Shown here: piece after piece, positions 12,331 to 24,300 of the stretch
Numbering within the stretch: the stretch's first letter is position 1
Layout of the letters: each line of letters starts with the position of its first letter
Origin: Torreya grandis
Lineage: Eukaryota > Streptophyta > Pinopsida > Cupressales > Taxaceae
Direction of reading: 5' to 3'
NCBI GenBank assembly: GCA_037957365.1
Contig: JARHVA010000638.1
Span: 2,805,001-2,869,000 of the forward strand
DNA length: 64,000 nt
Translations under genes and position numbers: made by a program
The notes under the pieces: model-generated
What the model was told of the DNA's origin: nothing
Database searches by the model: none
The model's input: the letters and a program-made list of their open reading frames with translations, nothing else

Positions 12331-13059
12331 TAATGATTGAATAATGCATCCAACATAAGCAGATGGTGATCAAAACATCATTAAAACAACATCTACATGT
12401 CATCACAATGGACAATCAGACACATTTGAATTGACAAACATGACAATGCCTGTTTGGATACATTTCTCATACCTCTCATTCAAATAAGTTATTTTACATG
12501 CACTATTCCATTTAACTCATATTAGACAATTAAAGTTATAAATATTTTTTACATTTGTCGTATGTAAAAATATTAGGAACTTCATGAGTGCATTTTAATA
12601 TTGTAAACAATCAGGCTCTTAATTGTTTTTGAAGCTCCAAACTTTAGGTGATCCACAATGACATTAGAAAAAATATATCATTATGACTATAATAAGTACA
12701 TAATGTTACGATAATCAAAAGAGCATCTAAACAACATATAAACATCATATAGATAGTCAAAATAAAGTTTGTATAAAGACATGTATAAATTTTGATGTCT
12801 TTCAACAAAAGTGCAACATATATACAAAAAAAACTTTTCATTGCATCCATTCAACATTACATGGAGTCGGGGAAGACAATGAAGAATGGTACGACAGCAA
12901 AAAACATGAACATTATACAACAAGTAAATGAGAATAGGTGCATGTCAACAATGATGTCAACCAATAGAAAATCAAATAAAGTATCAAAAAAATGCCCATG
13001 GGCACATCTTCTAAATTAGGCATGTTAAACACATCCATAGTGATTTCACATATTTCATT
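12331..13059. other. No supported gene
   Basis: AT-rich. Short overlapping ORFs on both strands lack recognisable motifs. Confidence 0.4.
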
Positions 13060-13581
13060 TTACTCATGCCCTGATGATGCTTTTTGAAGACATTTGTTTG
13101 TGAAACAAATGTGAATATCTTGAAACAACCCATACAAAAAAGTTGCGTCATCATGTAGCTTACCGAGAAGACCTCCAAGCACATCCCTATCCCCTGTCAT
13201 TTCGTGAAAAATGTCTTCAAGATCAACCTCCATGCAGACACCTCTTTCATCATGTAAATACAAACATAAGTTCAGCTTGTCTATTAAAGCAATGTAAGAG
13301 GCATGATGTAACAACACTTCATTGAATAGAAAAGTGTCATATTGTTGTATAATTTCATTTTTAGGAGTAAATAACATGATTTTGATATAAATATGTCTTC
13401 TTTTCCTTTCATAAGTAACCAATAAATGCATGTGTTGGTCAAACATATCCAAATACAAGCCATGAATTGCACATAAAAATGAAAATATGAAAATTGAAAC
13501 CACTTCAAAAAATATTGCAAAAAAACTCAACAAAAAGGTTAGAACAATGTATAATAACTTGTTGAAATTGATATAAAACAA
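13060..13581 (-). CDS. Uncharacterised 173-codon ORF, possible first exon
   Basis: I do not recognise this protein. The first about 50 residues are hydrophobic and Phe/Ile-rich. The last about 70 are acidic and protein-like (for example VCMEVDLEDIFHEMTGDRD, then LGGLLGKLHDD). An internal start at MFDQHMHLL is possible. A TATAAATA box lies on the same strand 72 bp upstream of the first ATG, a plausible promoter spacing. It lies upstream of the MULE/SWIM pseudogene on the same strand and might be its 5' exon or an unrelated gene. It could also be chance in AT-rich DNA. Confidence 0.3.
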   Translation of the reverse strand: MFYINFNKLLYIVLTFLLSFFAIFFEVVSIFIFSFLCAIHGLYLDMFDQHMHLLVTYERKRRHIYIKIMLFTPKNEIIQQYDTFLFNEVLLHHASYIALIDKLNLCLYLHDERGVCMEVDLEDIFHEMTGDRDVLGGLLGKLHDDATFLYGLFQDIHICFTNKCLQKASSGHE

Positions 13582-13635
13582 TTTTAAAATATATGAAAAT
13601 CAAAGCATGAATCCATAGAAATGGACAAACTAGTG

Positions 13636-14965
13636 CATGCGAGAGGGGGTCGTATTTATAGATGAGTTTAAGTGTCACTCACTAACTGCATGCACGTAGG
13701 TGTGGCGTTGGAATATGGGCTTACTATAAAGCCCATAGATTCTAGAAAGGGTTAAATGCCCACAAGGCAATGAAAAAGGTGGGGGAATCACCCATATGAA
13801 GGTATTCAAGTTGCAAAGTAGAAGAATGAAAACTGCAAATGAAGTAGGTTAGCTCCAAAATAAGGGCATGCTAACCTTCATGAGCCTTATGGGAATGAAA
13901 CTTATCCCATTCATCTATAATGATACATTGCCTTATCAACCACAGTTATGCGAGAAGCCCATTCTTATTTCAAAATGTAGGGTATCGAATAATGCCACTT
14001 TCGATTATATATTTCACCAATAATAGTATAAAACTGCACATTGTAATCTCTCCAGTACTAAATCTTGACCAAGCTTATGTCGATAAGGGACATGGCACAT
14101 TCACCATTAACGATAATATATGATGTCATTTTTTGGGGATAAGACATCTTAATATTTGATCATCTTGGCATAAACTAATCATTCAATGTGTTGAATTCAA
14201 GGTGAGGGCATGTTGACGTTTATGGACACTGCATGAAAGGAAATGTTGGCAGGTGACACACAAAAAAGTTGTATAACATGTGTGCATTACAAATCATGCC
14301 TCACATTGGGGATCGCATTCATAGACGAGCTTCATTGATATGCACTAACTATGTGCATGTTGGTGTGGCACCAGAATGTGTTGTTATAAATCCCATAGAT
14401 TAAAGAATGGTTTAAACAATTGTAGGCCAATGAATAAGGTCAGGGTATCACACATATTGAGGTATGAGAGCTACAATGTACCAAAAGTTGTGTAGTGAAC
14501 CTTGTGTGAATGAAATAAGATGTGGGACAACTCTGATGTAAGGGCATGCTTACCTATATGAACCTCGTGGGAATGCAATTTAACCCATTTATTTAGTGGT
14601 ACATTAAATTTTCACTCACTGTTATGTGGGAAGCCCATTCCTCTTTGAAAACATAGGGTATTAAACAATACAACTTTCAATTATAAATTTCACCAATAAA
14701 TGCAAAAAACCCCACAATGTAAACTCTCCTATACGTAATCTCGATGAAGCTTATGTGACTAAGGAGCTTGTCACATTCACTATTAATGGCCATGTATGTT
14801 GGCCTTTTGTGTTGAATAAATATCTAAATCTGTTTTAGCATTGTACATCATAATGAATGGATAAACTAATAATTTGATGTATTGAATTCGAGGCATGGGC
14901 ATGTTGACATTTATGGACACTGTGTGAAAGGAAATGCTGGTAGGCAACACAAAAAAAAGTTGTAG
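13636..14965. repeat. Diverged tandem duplication, unit about 0.65 kb
   Basis: 13,636-14,275 and about 14,306-14,965 align end to end. Both contain, in the same order, cccatagatt, aagggcatgct, gaagcccattc, tttcaccaat, aagcttatgt, and a terminal block ending in atgttgac..tttatggacactg..tgaaaggaaatg. The copies differ by many substitutions and small indels. Short ORFs here are not convincing. Confidence 0.8.
13653..13660 (-). promoter_or_regulatory. TATA box candidate
   Basis: The minus strand reads TATAAATA, 72 bp upstream of the ATG at 13,581. The equivalent site in the second tandem copy (about 14,320) is degraded. Confidence 0.4.
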
Positions 14966-15517
14966 AAATCTATAAAATTTGGTGTTGATGTACTTGGTTC
15001 AGTCATGAAATACTGGACTATGTGCTATTTGAATTGCAAAAGTCTTGTCAACCATGAGAGGTGATGACAAAATTTATTGTTCCTTAAAATTTGAAACAAC
15101 CCTTATGAGCCACAAAATCTCTTTGATTGAATCTAAAGCTGCTATGTATTCTACTTTTGGTTGAAGAAAATGTTAGCACTAATTATTTTTTTGACTTCTA
15201 GCTGATGATTGTTGTTCCCATATTCATTAGAAAAACAAAAGTAGATTTTTCATCTTCAAAGTCACTAGCATAGTCAGAATCTAAATATCCAACCAATTTG
15301 AATTCCTTTGCCTAAAACATTTGAGCCCAAAATTATGTGTTCCTTTGAGATATTGAAAGATTTTTTTTGTTGCTACCTAGTGACTTTCTCTTAGTTGTTG
15401 CATGAATTGAGAAAGAACACCAACAACTAAATAAATATTTGGTCGAGTTGTGGTCACATAGATCAGACTTGCAATGAGTTTTTTGTATTTAGTAGAATCT
15501 ATTAAATTTTTGTTATC

Positions 15518-15778
15518 TTATGATATCAGTTTTAGATTTTGTTTCATGTACATACTAAGAGGCTTGTAATTTGTCATTCTAAATTTGCTCATAATATCAC
15601 CAATGCACTTATATTGAGTGATGAAGATATACTTTGGTTTTTGAATTACTTCAATACCCAAATAGTAATGAAGATAACCCAGATATGTCATTTCAAAGCC
15701 TTTCATCAACTCTGATTTTAATTTTGTAATGTATCTTTCATTGTTTCCTATGATGAGTAGATCATCAACATACATCAC
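15518..15778 (-). pseudogene. Copia RT catalytic segment
   Basis: 86-codon open stretch with the YVDD catalytic box followed by FEMTYLGYLHYYLGIEV, the expected connection motif. It ends at a stop inside the domain. Neighbouring RT segments are in other frames. Confidence 0.85.
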
Positions 15779-17163
15779 TACAAATGCAATAGTTTTGTCA
15801 ATTGTTTTGATAAAAAGAGTTGCATATTAAGACTCAAAACGTTTGAAGATCATGTTCAGGAGGTGCTCAATGAGTTTATCATACTATGTTTGTGGGGTTT
15901 ACTTCAAACCATACAACAACTTTTTTAGTTTTCACACTGTGCTCTTGGTCATTTACTACAAAAGCTTTGGGCTATGTCATGTACATTGTCTCCTTGAGAT
16001 CACCATTTAGAAATACAGTTTTGATATCCATTGGGTGAACTTTTCATGCAATGTAAGCTATCAGAACCAACATGGTTTGAATGGTAGTCCATTTTTTTAT
16101 AAATGCAAAGGTTTCATTATAGTCAATTCTTTATTTTTGTGGAAGTCCCTTTGTGACAAGCCTTACTTTGTGCTTGTCAAGTGAGCCATCTACTTCGTAC
16201 TTGTTATGAAAGACCCACTTATAGTCAGTTGGCTTACAACCGATTGGAGGATCAACCAATTTCCAAGTTTTGTTCTTGGCAAACACATCATACTCACTTC
16301 TCTCAACATTTTTCTATGCCTAAAGCTTTCCAACTTGTTTGAAATAAGTGGGTTCAGAGTCAAATGCAACATCGACTTCTTCTTCAAGAGGGTCTTCCAA
16401 GTTATGATTTTTTATGTTATCTTGAATTTCATCAAGGAATTCTTCTTATTATCGTGTGGTTGTGTGTGCACTTTTTGTGCATGTTTTTTTGACCTCATCG
16501 AGTCTGACATCTTTCAATGTTAGTTCAACCCATTTTAGAATCTTTATTTGAGGAGCTTGTTAAATCACAGGAGCCTCAGTTTCTTAATTTTAAGCTCCTT
16601 CATTTTCTTCCATCAAACCATCCTCTAATGAAGTTTCACTATCTTCAATAAGGGGAGTGTTATTTCCTATTATAAGAGTCAATATAGATTCAAGTGTTTC
16701 CCAATTGTAGGTCCCCCTTTCACTATTGGGAACCTCTATATCAACCTCCTCGAAAACATCATATTTGACATATTTTTCCAATCAATTTAGCTATCAATTG
16801 ATGTTTGTGTTGTCTTTTACAGTTTCACAAAAGATGACATCCCTTGCGATGAATTTTTTTGTTCTCATCAAATAGCTTATATGCTTTTGAAGACTTCGAC
16901 TATCTCAAAAACATCCATTTATGAATCATGTGTTCTAGTTTGTTTGTTTTCTCCTTTGGAATCAATGTGTAGCATGTGGATTCAAATATCTAAAGATCTT
17001 ACACTAAAGGGAGATGATCATAGTAGACTTCATATGGAGTCTTCATTTGTAGGGCTATTGATGGTGACTTGTTGCAAAGGTATACTATTGTTTGAATTGT
17101 TTCTACCCAGAAGTGCATATTTACCCCTATGCAGAACATTGTACAAACCATATTCGTGATCGT

Positions 17164-17469
17164 TCAATTCATCCTCTCAACTACTCCATTATGTTGTGAA
17201 GTGTAAAGTATTGTGAGATGATGTTTGATTTTGTTCTGCTTGAGATAGGGTTCAAATGCCTGTGAAGTGAACTCACCATCATTATCAGTCTTCAGTGTGT
17301 CAATTTTGAATTTGGCTTCATTTTCAATCATGGTTTTAAATTTTTGAGAAGTTTTGAAAGCTTCTAATTTCTTCTTCAAAAAATATATGCATGTCATCTT
17401 GATATAGTGATCAATGAACAACATGAAGTAATTATGACCACTAGCAGAGAGGATTGGGAGAGAACACAA
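17164..17469 (-). pseudogene. Copia integrase core fragment
   Basis: Contains YFMLFIDHYIKMTCIYFL (first catalytic Asp region), LKTDNDGEFTSQAF (second Asp, TDNGGEF-like) and LYTSQHNGVVERMN (catalytic Glu). So D, D and E are all present, but flanking sequence is interrupted by stops. Confidence 0.88.
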
Positions 17470-17879
17470 ATCAAAGTGAACTAACTAAAACTTTTTGTCA
17501 ACTTTCCGTTTTGAGGTTTGAAATGAATCTCTTTGGTGTTTTTCCAAAATGCAAGCTTCACATTTTTTAATGTTTTTTGACAAAGTCAACAGGCCTACAA
17601 AACCATTTTTGTGCATTGTGTAGATGGTGTCATAGTACATGTGCCCAATTATGGCATGCTAAAGAAGACTAACTGGCTTTCCTTCTTCTGCAAGATGAGC
17701 ATAATTCCTTGGCACTGAGTGATCACCCTTTATTTTCAATAGTTTTCCTTCCTTGTATCCAATTAGAATGACTGTGTTATCACATTTTATTGTGACTTTC
17801 ACCTCTCCATCATCAAGAAGTATGGAGTGGCCTTGTCAAAACAACACTAGAGACAACAAGTTTCTTTTAAATGAGGAAG

Positions 17880-18290
17880 CTATAATATATTGTGGAAAAT
17901 GAAATTTGGTTGGCCTTGTGACTTAAGTTGGATTGTACCCTTTCCTTGAGGTCGCATACTTGTTTTATCTGTCAAGTATATTGGCCTACAACTTTCTTCA
18001 TGAAACTCCTCATAGAAATCCCTTCGCAAAGTCATGTGTTGAGTGGCACCAATGTCTAAAACCCAAGCATTGTCCCAAATTGACCTCTCAAAGGCATTAT
18101 TCACTTCGTTAAAGATGGAAAGCACACAATCACAAGATAATTGAGTTGAATAGTGATTATTTATAGGCTTCAAGCACACAATCACTTTTTTTTCTCCTTT
18201 TCTACTTTTTGTTTTTTGTAGGCTTCAATTTTTTTCCATGGTGTCATGCATTCATGTGTCTCATGACTCCCTTTTCTATCGTAATGTTTG
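17880..18290 (-). pseudogene. Copia gag zinc knuckle and protease fragment
   Basis: 17,880-18,185 includes AWVLDIGATQHMT, the aspartic protease box (usually DSGA, here DIGA), followed by the usual F..F region. Just upstream, at about 18,290-18,225, CKHYDRKGSHETHEC resembles a CCHC zinc knuckle with one Cys lost. Confidence 0.8.
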
Positions 18291-18689
18291 CAATTCAAGT
18301 GATATTTATCATTCGACTTTTATTGATTGTTTTTGCTTTATTTACCACCTTGCCATTTGTTCTTTCCTTTCCCCTTTTAATTTTTTATATTCTTGAAAGA
18401 TTTGCCCTTTTTATTTGCATAACAAATGCTTGCACTAGTGGATTCTATTTTTCTTTTGAACGATTTTTTTCTTTAACTATTTTCTCAACCAACTGATCAA
18501 ATGTGAGTCTTCAATAATTTGTTTGCTTGCAATGTCTCCAAATAGGTTGAGTAGCAAGGAAGAAGAGCCTTTATGAAGGTTTTCATATAAACATCAATTT
18601 TTGTGTCAGTGACATTAATATCATATTGACTGCACAGACTTCAAAAGTCTTCCTACAAGACACCTAAAATTAAAACATATATTGTACAA

Positions 18690-19130
18690 TAATATTACGC
18701 CCCTCTTAATTTTTTGGGGTCACTGTGAGACTAAGAATTCCTCTAAGCTTTTCAATTTTTTCTTGTCCTAACGATTTTATTAGGATGTCTTCTGGTTGCT
18801 TTGCAATAAAACAATGTCATAATTTTACACCATTGTTTTTCACATAATGTCAAATCAAATGAAATTTAGTGTTGATGCGCTTGGTTCAATCATGGAAGAC
18901 TAAATTCTCAACCACTTGAATTCCAAAAGTGTTGTCAACCATAAGTGGTGTTGACGAAACTTGTTCCTACAAATCTAAAAGAACCCTTCTAAACTACAAA
19001 ATCTCTTTGGTTGCCTCTAAAGTTGCCATGTTTTCTACTTTTGTCCAAAAAATTATCGACACTAATTACTTTTTCAACTTCTAGCTGACATTTTTTGTTC
19101 CTAGATTCCATCATGGAAATAACAGAACTC
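18690..19130 (-). mobile_element. Second copia fragment: RNase H end
   Basis: The minus strand reads KMATLEATKEIL, then LVFHD..TKRINTKFHLI and IAKQPEDILIKSLG, the C-terminal RNase H segment that ends copia pol. DNA at 18,860-19,110 is homologous to 14,975-15,230 in the neighbouring element, so it is a second copy of the same region and not part of that element. Upstream parts are absent. Confidence 0.78.
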
Positions 19131-21338
19131 TAAGAATTTGGTCTTGATGAAAGCCTCAATTGATGCAAGTGTTTCATCACATTGAGGGGTGCAACACTCC
19201 TTGGGAAGCTTTTCACAAATTGAAAGAACTATAAGATTCCTATTCAAAATTGGAGTTCGTATAGCTACAATTGAAACTATTCAATCTATAGTTGAAAAAT
19301 GAGAATGTCATGAGTTTGGCTTTTGAAATCAATGTAATCAAACATGATAGTGATGCCGCTACAATAAAAATTAATGTCTATATGACCATCTTCATAAAGA
19401 CTCTTTTTCCTACCTACTCAACCTATCTAGAATCATTGCAAGAAATTTTTTGTTAAAGACTTATATCTAATTAGTTGGTTAAGACAACAACCTAAAGAGG
19501 GGGAAAAAAAAAGTTTTGAAAAAAAAAATATAGCCCACTAAAGAAGTCATTTGTTATGCAAATCAAAATAGCAATTCTTTCAAAAAACACATGAAATGAA
19601 AAGGGCAAAAGGAAGAACCAAGGGCGAGGCGGTAAATCAATCAAAAACAATCAAAAAAATTCTTCATGTATTAATGTCAATGTCTAACCAAGCATTAACA
19701 AAGTGACAATTGACAATATTTGGTGCAAGTTAAAATCGTATTTACATTTAATTTTAAGAGAAAAAAATATACAATATATAAAGCCAATAAATAGCTATTC
19801 ATTTCACCTTCTCAAGTGACTCTTCCTATCCTTACATATAACTATCTATCACATAAAAGACAAAAGACTTCCTACAAGACACTTAGGATTAATAATATTT
19901 TTTGTACAATAATGTTACAAACAATTCCAAACTTGTTTTCACAATGCCACTTGTATGGAAAAAAAAAATTCATATGTTGTACATTGCATACTAGCTAAGT
20001 CACCTTTTTATCATTGAACCCTTTAAATCACTCTATCATTATATTCAAATTTATTTATGGTTGAATTTATATAGAAATTTGCAATATAAACTCAACATAA
20101 CAATAAATGATACCTAGGGATTAAGTAAGATTAATTAGAGTGTAAATATTATTCACTAGAATGCTATAATATATTTGTTTCAACAAGGACTAACAAAATG
20201 TTTGTAAGCTTTAAAAAATTTATCAACTTATTTAAAAACTAAATTTTAATGTAACCTACATCTAATTTAAAATCAAAAAAAAAAAAAATTACAATAAAAT
20301 AAATACAATTATATATATATTAGATTAAATATGACAATAATTATTATATTTGAAAACCATTCTAATAATCATTAAAACATAGAGAAGCTACATTCAAAAA
20401 CATAGATATATAAGCTTCTACATATAATTATTCCAGAATAATTTTATATTAGTTAAAAGTAAATTTTACAAATATTTAATAATAAAGAAAGAAGTTATAT
20501 AGTGGTTAAAATATAATTATTAAAACAATATAATAAATATGACTTTTTAATAAAACATATATCGTGTTTAAAAAATATATATATTTAAAAAAATATAAAA
20601 ATATCTCAACCAATAAAATTATTTGTTAAATAATTTCTCTTTAATAAATATAATATTTTTGAATTTTATAAATATTATACAAAATTATCTTTGGATAATA
20701 AAATAAAAATATCTTAATTATCATTTTTAATGAATTTATAGATATAAATAAATAAAAGAAAAAAAAATCAATTTGGTAAAATATTATCTCTTATCAAAAA
20801 AAATTCATTAGTTGGAATTATTTGTTGAGATGATTCATATAATACCGTTGCACTATAAAAACCAATAAATTGGCATTCTGGAGATACAAGCTGTTTAATT
20901 CGTAATAGTAGAGCTACATTTCGCAGCAAAAAACGGGGTAAGAACAAATAATGTCTGGTTAGCAAAGTGAATACTTCTCTCCAACAAGAACATGGAGACT
21001 GATAGTGTGAAGTTTGATACCCAGATAGTTCGTGATTGAATTTTGATAAGAAAAAATATAAAATACAAAGCAATAAAACTACAAAGTATTAGCAGAGACC
21101 TTATCTGCAAACTCAATTACCAGCATCTATTCACAAGGTATGAATCCTTTTGTTCTTCAATGAAAGCTATATATTATCGTTTTCGCAATGTCCTTGTCTG
21201 GGACAGCATCTGGTAATTAACAAATTTAGAAACCTTTTAATTTGTTTCCTCAAGGCAAACATACTTAAATTTCAAGAATTTTAGCCTTTAGAAAGAATTC
21301 ATATGACTAAAGAAAATGAAAAACCCGGGAAAGTTTGT
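19131..21338. other. Intergenic AT-rich sequence
   Basis: No convincing gene. 19,140-19,260 has a short coding-like minus-strand stretch I cannot assign. 20,040-20,770 is extremely AT-rich. The section nearest 21.3 kb should contain the 3' UTR of the condensin gene. A small downstream exon near 21,060-21,130 is possible if the last donor at 21,347 is used. Confidence 0.5.
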
Positions 21339-24300
21339 TCAACAAACCTGGTCTTTCTGTTGTCGAGTCTTGCGAGAACTCCTTGTTGCAGGTGTTTGAG
21401 TGATTTGCTTGATCTTATTCTCTTTCCCTTCATCTATTACTGATCCTTCTGGTCCTTCAGTTGGGAGTTTAACATGTACTGTCTTCTTACGCCGAGATGA
21501 TCCTGTCACAATATCCAGTCAGGAGAAGATTAGCAGCACTGTCTGCTCAAGGCTAACAATCATATGCAAATCTATAAATGGCCAATCAAAACCTAAAAGC
21601 ACCATTTGATCCATATTAAGCTCAAGAATTAAGCAGTACCTTTGACAGCTGTGTCCCCTGAGTCAATTTCCATAGGTGTAGTTTCAGTTCTCTGTTCATT
21701 ATCACAAAAGGTTTTATCTTTGGATTCAGCATCGCCTATGTTGTCGTGAGACAAACCTGTAATACCTGAGTTGTCATCATGAAGCTCTATCTCAGCCTGA
21801 ACATTAGCAGGATATGGTTGGACATCCAAGGATTCAGCCTCATCTGTTGTGATGGGCACCTCCAGCTTGGTATTCCTTTTTAACTGTTGAAGAGTGCAAA
21901 TTCTCTCAATAAAGTGAAACAAGGCATTCAAATGAAACCCATACCAGACAAGCAAAAAGGAGAAGTAGGAATTCATCTAGACTTACCTTTTGCCTAGATC
22001 TACCCTTCCTACAGCTCTTGGTAGCAGACGGAGAAATATCATTTTTCAAATGGCTTGCACCATCTATATCTCTAGAGGTGGGAGCATCTCCAGGCTCATA
22101 TATGACTGATTGATGATTTTCGTTATCCTCGGGATTTTCTGCAAGAACAATTAGCATGAGAATTTATTTTGTGCAGAAGCCTGTTGCAAAGCATGTCTTT
22201 TCGATGAATAAGCATGCATTTGGAAATGCACAATCAACTAGTATTCTATGAGCTCTTGAAAGTAAGCAACAATGGAAAAAGCCTTCAATAATCCATATCT
22301 TACCCCTTGTGATTTTATCTGATGTATTCTTGGAACAACCAATATCCTCCTCGGCAAGCCCATCTTCCTGGGGTTCAATTCCTGTCACACAACTTGTTTC
22401 CTCTGAATTTGATTTTTCTGTTTCCATTGGACTAGCTACTTTCTGCTGATGTGCCATAGCATTTTGTGCGGTTATTTCTTGCTCTTTTCTCTCCTCGTGA
22501 CACTTGACAAGCTTCTCTTCGAAGTCTTCAACAGAAGACTTGACTTCAGGCTTTGCAAACTTTTTTGCCTGATCACCACAGTATATGAGATTCAAGTCCT
22601 TGAGCATTCATTTCAAAAAAGACACAAAATAGCATGGAAGAAAACAAAGTAAAATGCATCATTACCTTATTGGTTATATATTTAAAATAATCAATAACAG
22701 CATCCTCAGATAAAGCATGTTCATAGCTTTTGAATAAATCTGCTAGCTTCTTAAATCCTTTTTCAGTGTAGGTGAGTTGAGAAAGACAGTAAGCAATATC
22801 AACCCATTGCTTTTTATCTGGAGAATACGAAGTCCAAGGTATATGTATCAAAAACTGTGGAGTTGAAATAAACTTATTATATGACGAAATGAAGGTGACT
22901 AACAACCGTGCCTGTAATCCCTATAAACTATATACCACTACAAGAAATGTAAGTGACAGGGCAATCAATAGTACCAATAAAAACCTATCATTTGCATGGC
23001 ATAAAATATAAACCCCAAACCTTGTAGATAGTAGGCAGTAAAAAGGTTATAAGAAAAGGAAAGATCAAAAACAATCATGCCTGTGATTCCAGAGAACCGA
23101 TGACACAGCTTCTCAATAAGACCTTCCATTTGCTTATCCTGTGGTGCAAAAGAATAAGAACAGTAGTAACAGGTAAATTGTTCAATTAAAAACTCGCTCC
23201 AAAGAAAAAACACTGGCATCACAAACTATGTTTTAATAATTTGTAATTACCAGCATTCATAGTAACGATTATAAATTATCAATATACCAATTGAATAGAA
23301 ATCACTAATAATATTGAACATTAAGACAAAATGAACAACAGCAACCGTTTTGACATCTAAATCATGGCACCAATCAATCCAAGCTTAATAGGCTCTTTCA
23401 TTTTCAAATAACTGTTGCTCCTCAGTTTTAACAAATTAAAGAAGAAAATCAAGCTGAAATAAATTTTTCTAAGAATCCAGTCTTAGTTCATATGGATAAA
23501 TCATTCAAACCTTCTTTATAGAACCAATCAAGAATTGCATAATATTACAGAAAGTTTCTTCTGATAAGTCTTGGCTAGAAAGTCGACTGAGAATATCAGG
23601 TAAAAGATTATAAATTGGGTTGTTTCCTGCAATCAAAAACGAAAAATAGTTTGGATATGTAGACGGTACAAATTAGAATGCACTAATATGGAAGAGATAC
23701 ATGATAAATGTATGAAAACAAAACAAACAATGCCTCACCCTTCTTTGACAATTCATGGAAAAAGAGTCTCACAAGATTAGAGATACGTGGGTCTTCATCC
23801 TCCAGCCTAAGAGCCATTTCACTTATGTACCCTTTGACCTGATATTAGAAAATCAGAATCTTTCACTTATTGGAATAGCTCAAAATCTTGGGCAAAATTA
23901 GCCAAATATTCAGACATGGGCTACTATAAAATACCTTCATCATGTCATTTAATATAAGGTGTGACAAAACTAGCACAGCATTCTTTCGCACAGACACAGA
24001 TTGGTCATTAAGACGAGCATACATGTGCTCGGTCCAAGGTTCCATATGGTTAGGAAACCGCACTGCCAGATCTCCCAGAGCGATGGTGCAATTTGATCGA
24101 ACAGATTCTGGCTCAGCATTTTTGGCAACAGTGAACAGCAACTGCAAATTTGCATCGCTGCAACATTGTGAACAATCAATTTTCATAATTCGGTCTTTAA
24201 ACGTATGCTTCTGCAAGATAGAACCATTTAATTTCCATATTCGCAAATGGAAATAAAAGCATATATACAGGATGTAGACAACACACCAGAAGTCAGCATC

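Larger units (their letters stand above)
14970..18610 (-). mobile_element. Degenerate Ty1/copia gag-pol fragment
   Basis: The minus-strand order is gag tail and zinc knuckle (about 18,290-18,210), protease, integrase, RT and RNase H (to about 14,980). RT motifs include PMDIKTVFLNGDLKETMYM near 16,030 and the catalytic box MMYVDDLLIIG at 15,778-15,746. Many stops and frame changes occur throughout. No LTRs were identified at either end, so boundaries are approximate. Confidence 0.88.

Noticed and set aside
13284..13520. Overlapping 78-codon minus-strand ORF in another frame
   Set aside because: Shadow of the 13,060-13,581 ORF with no better features.
20040..20770. Possible matrix-attachment or replication origin in the very AT-rich stretch
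   Set aside because: Base composition alone; no repeated motif or conserved element seen.
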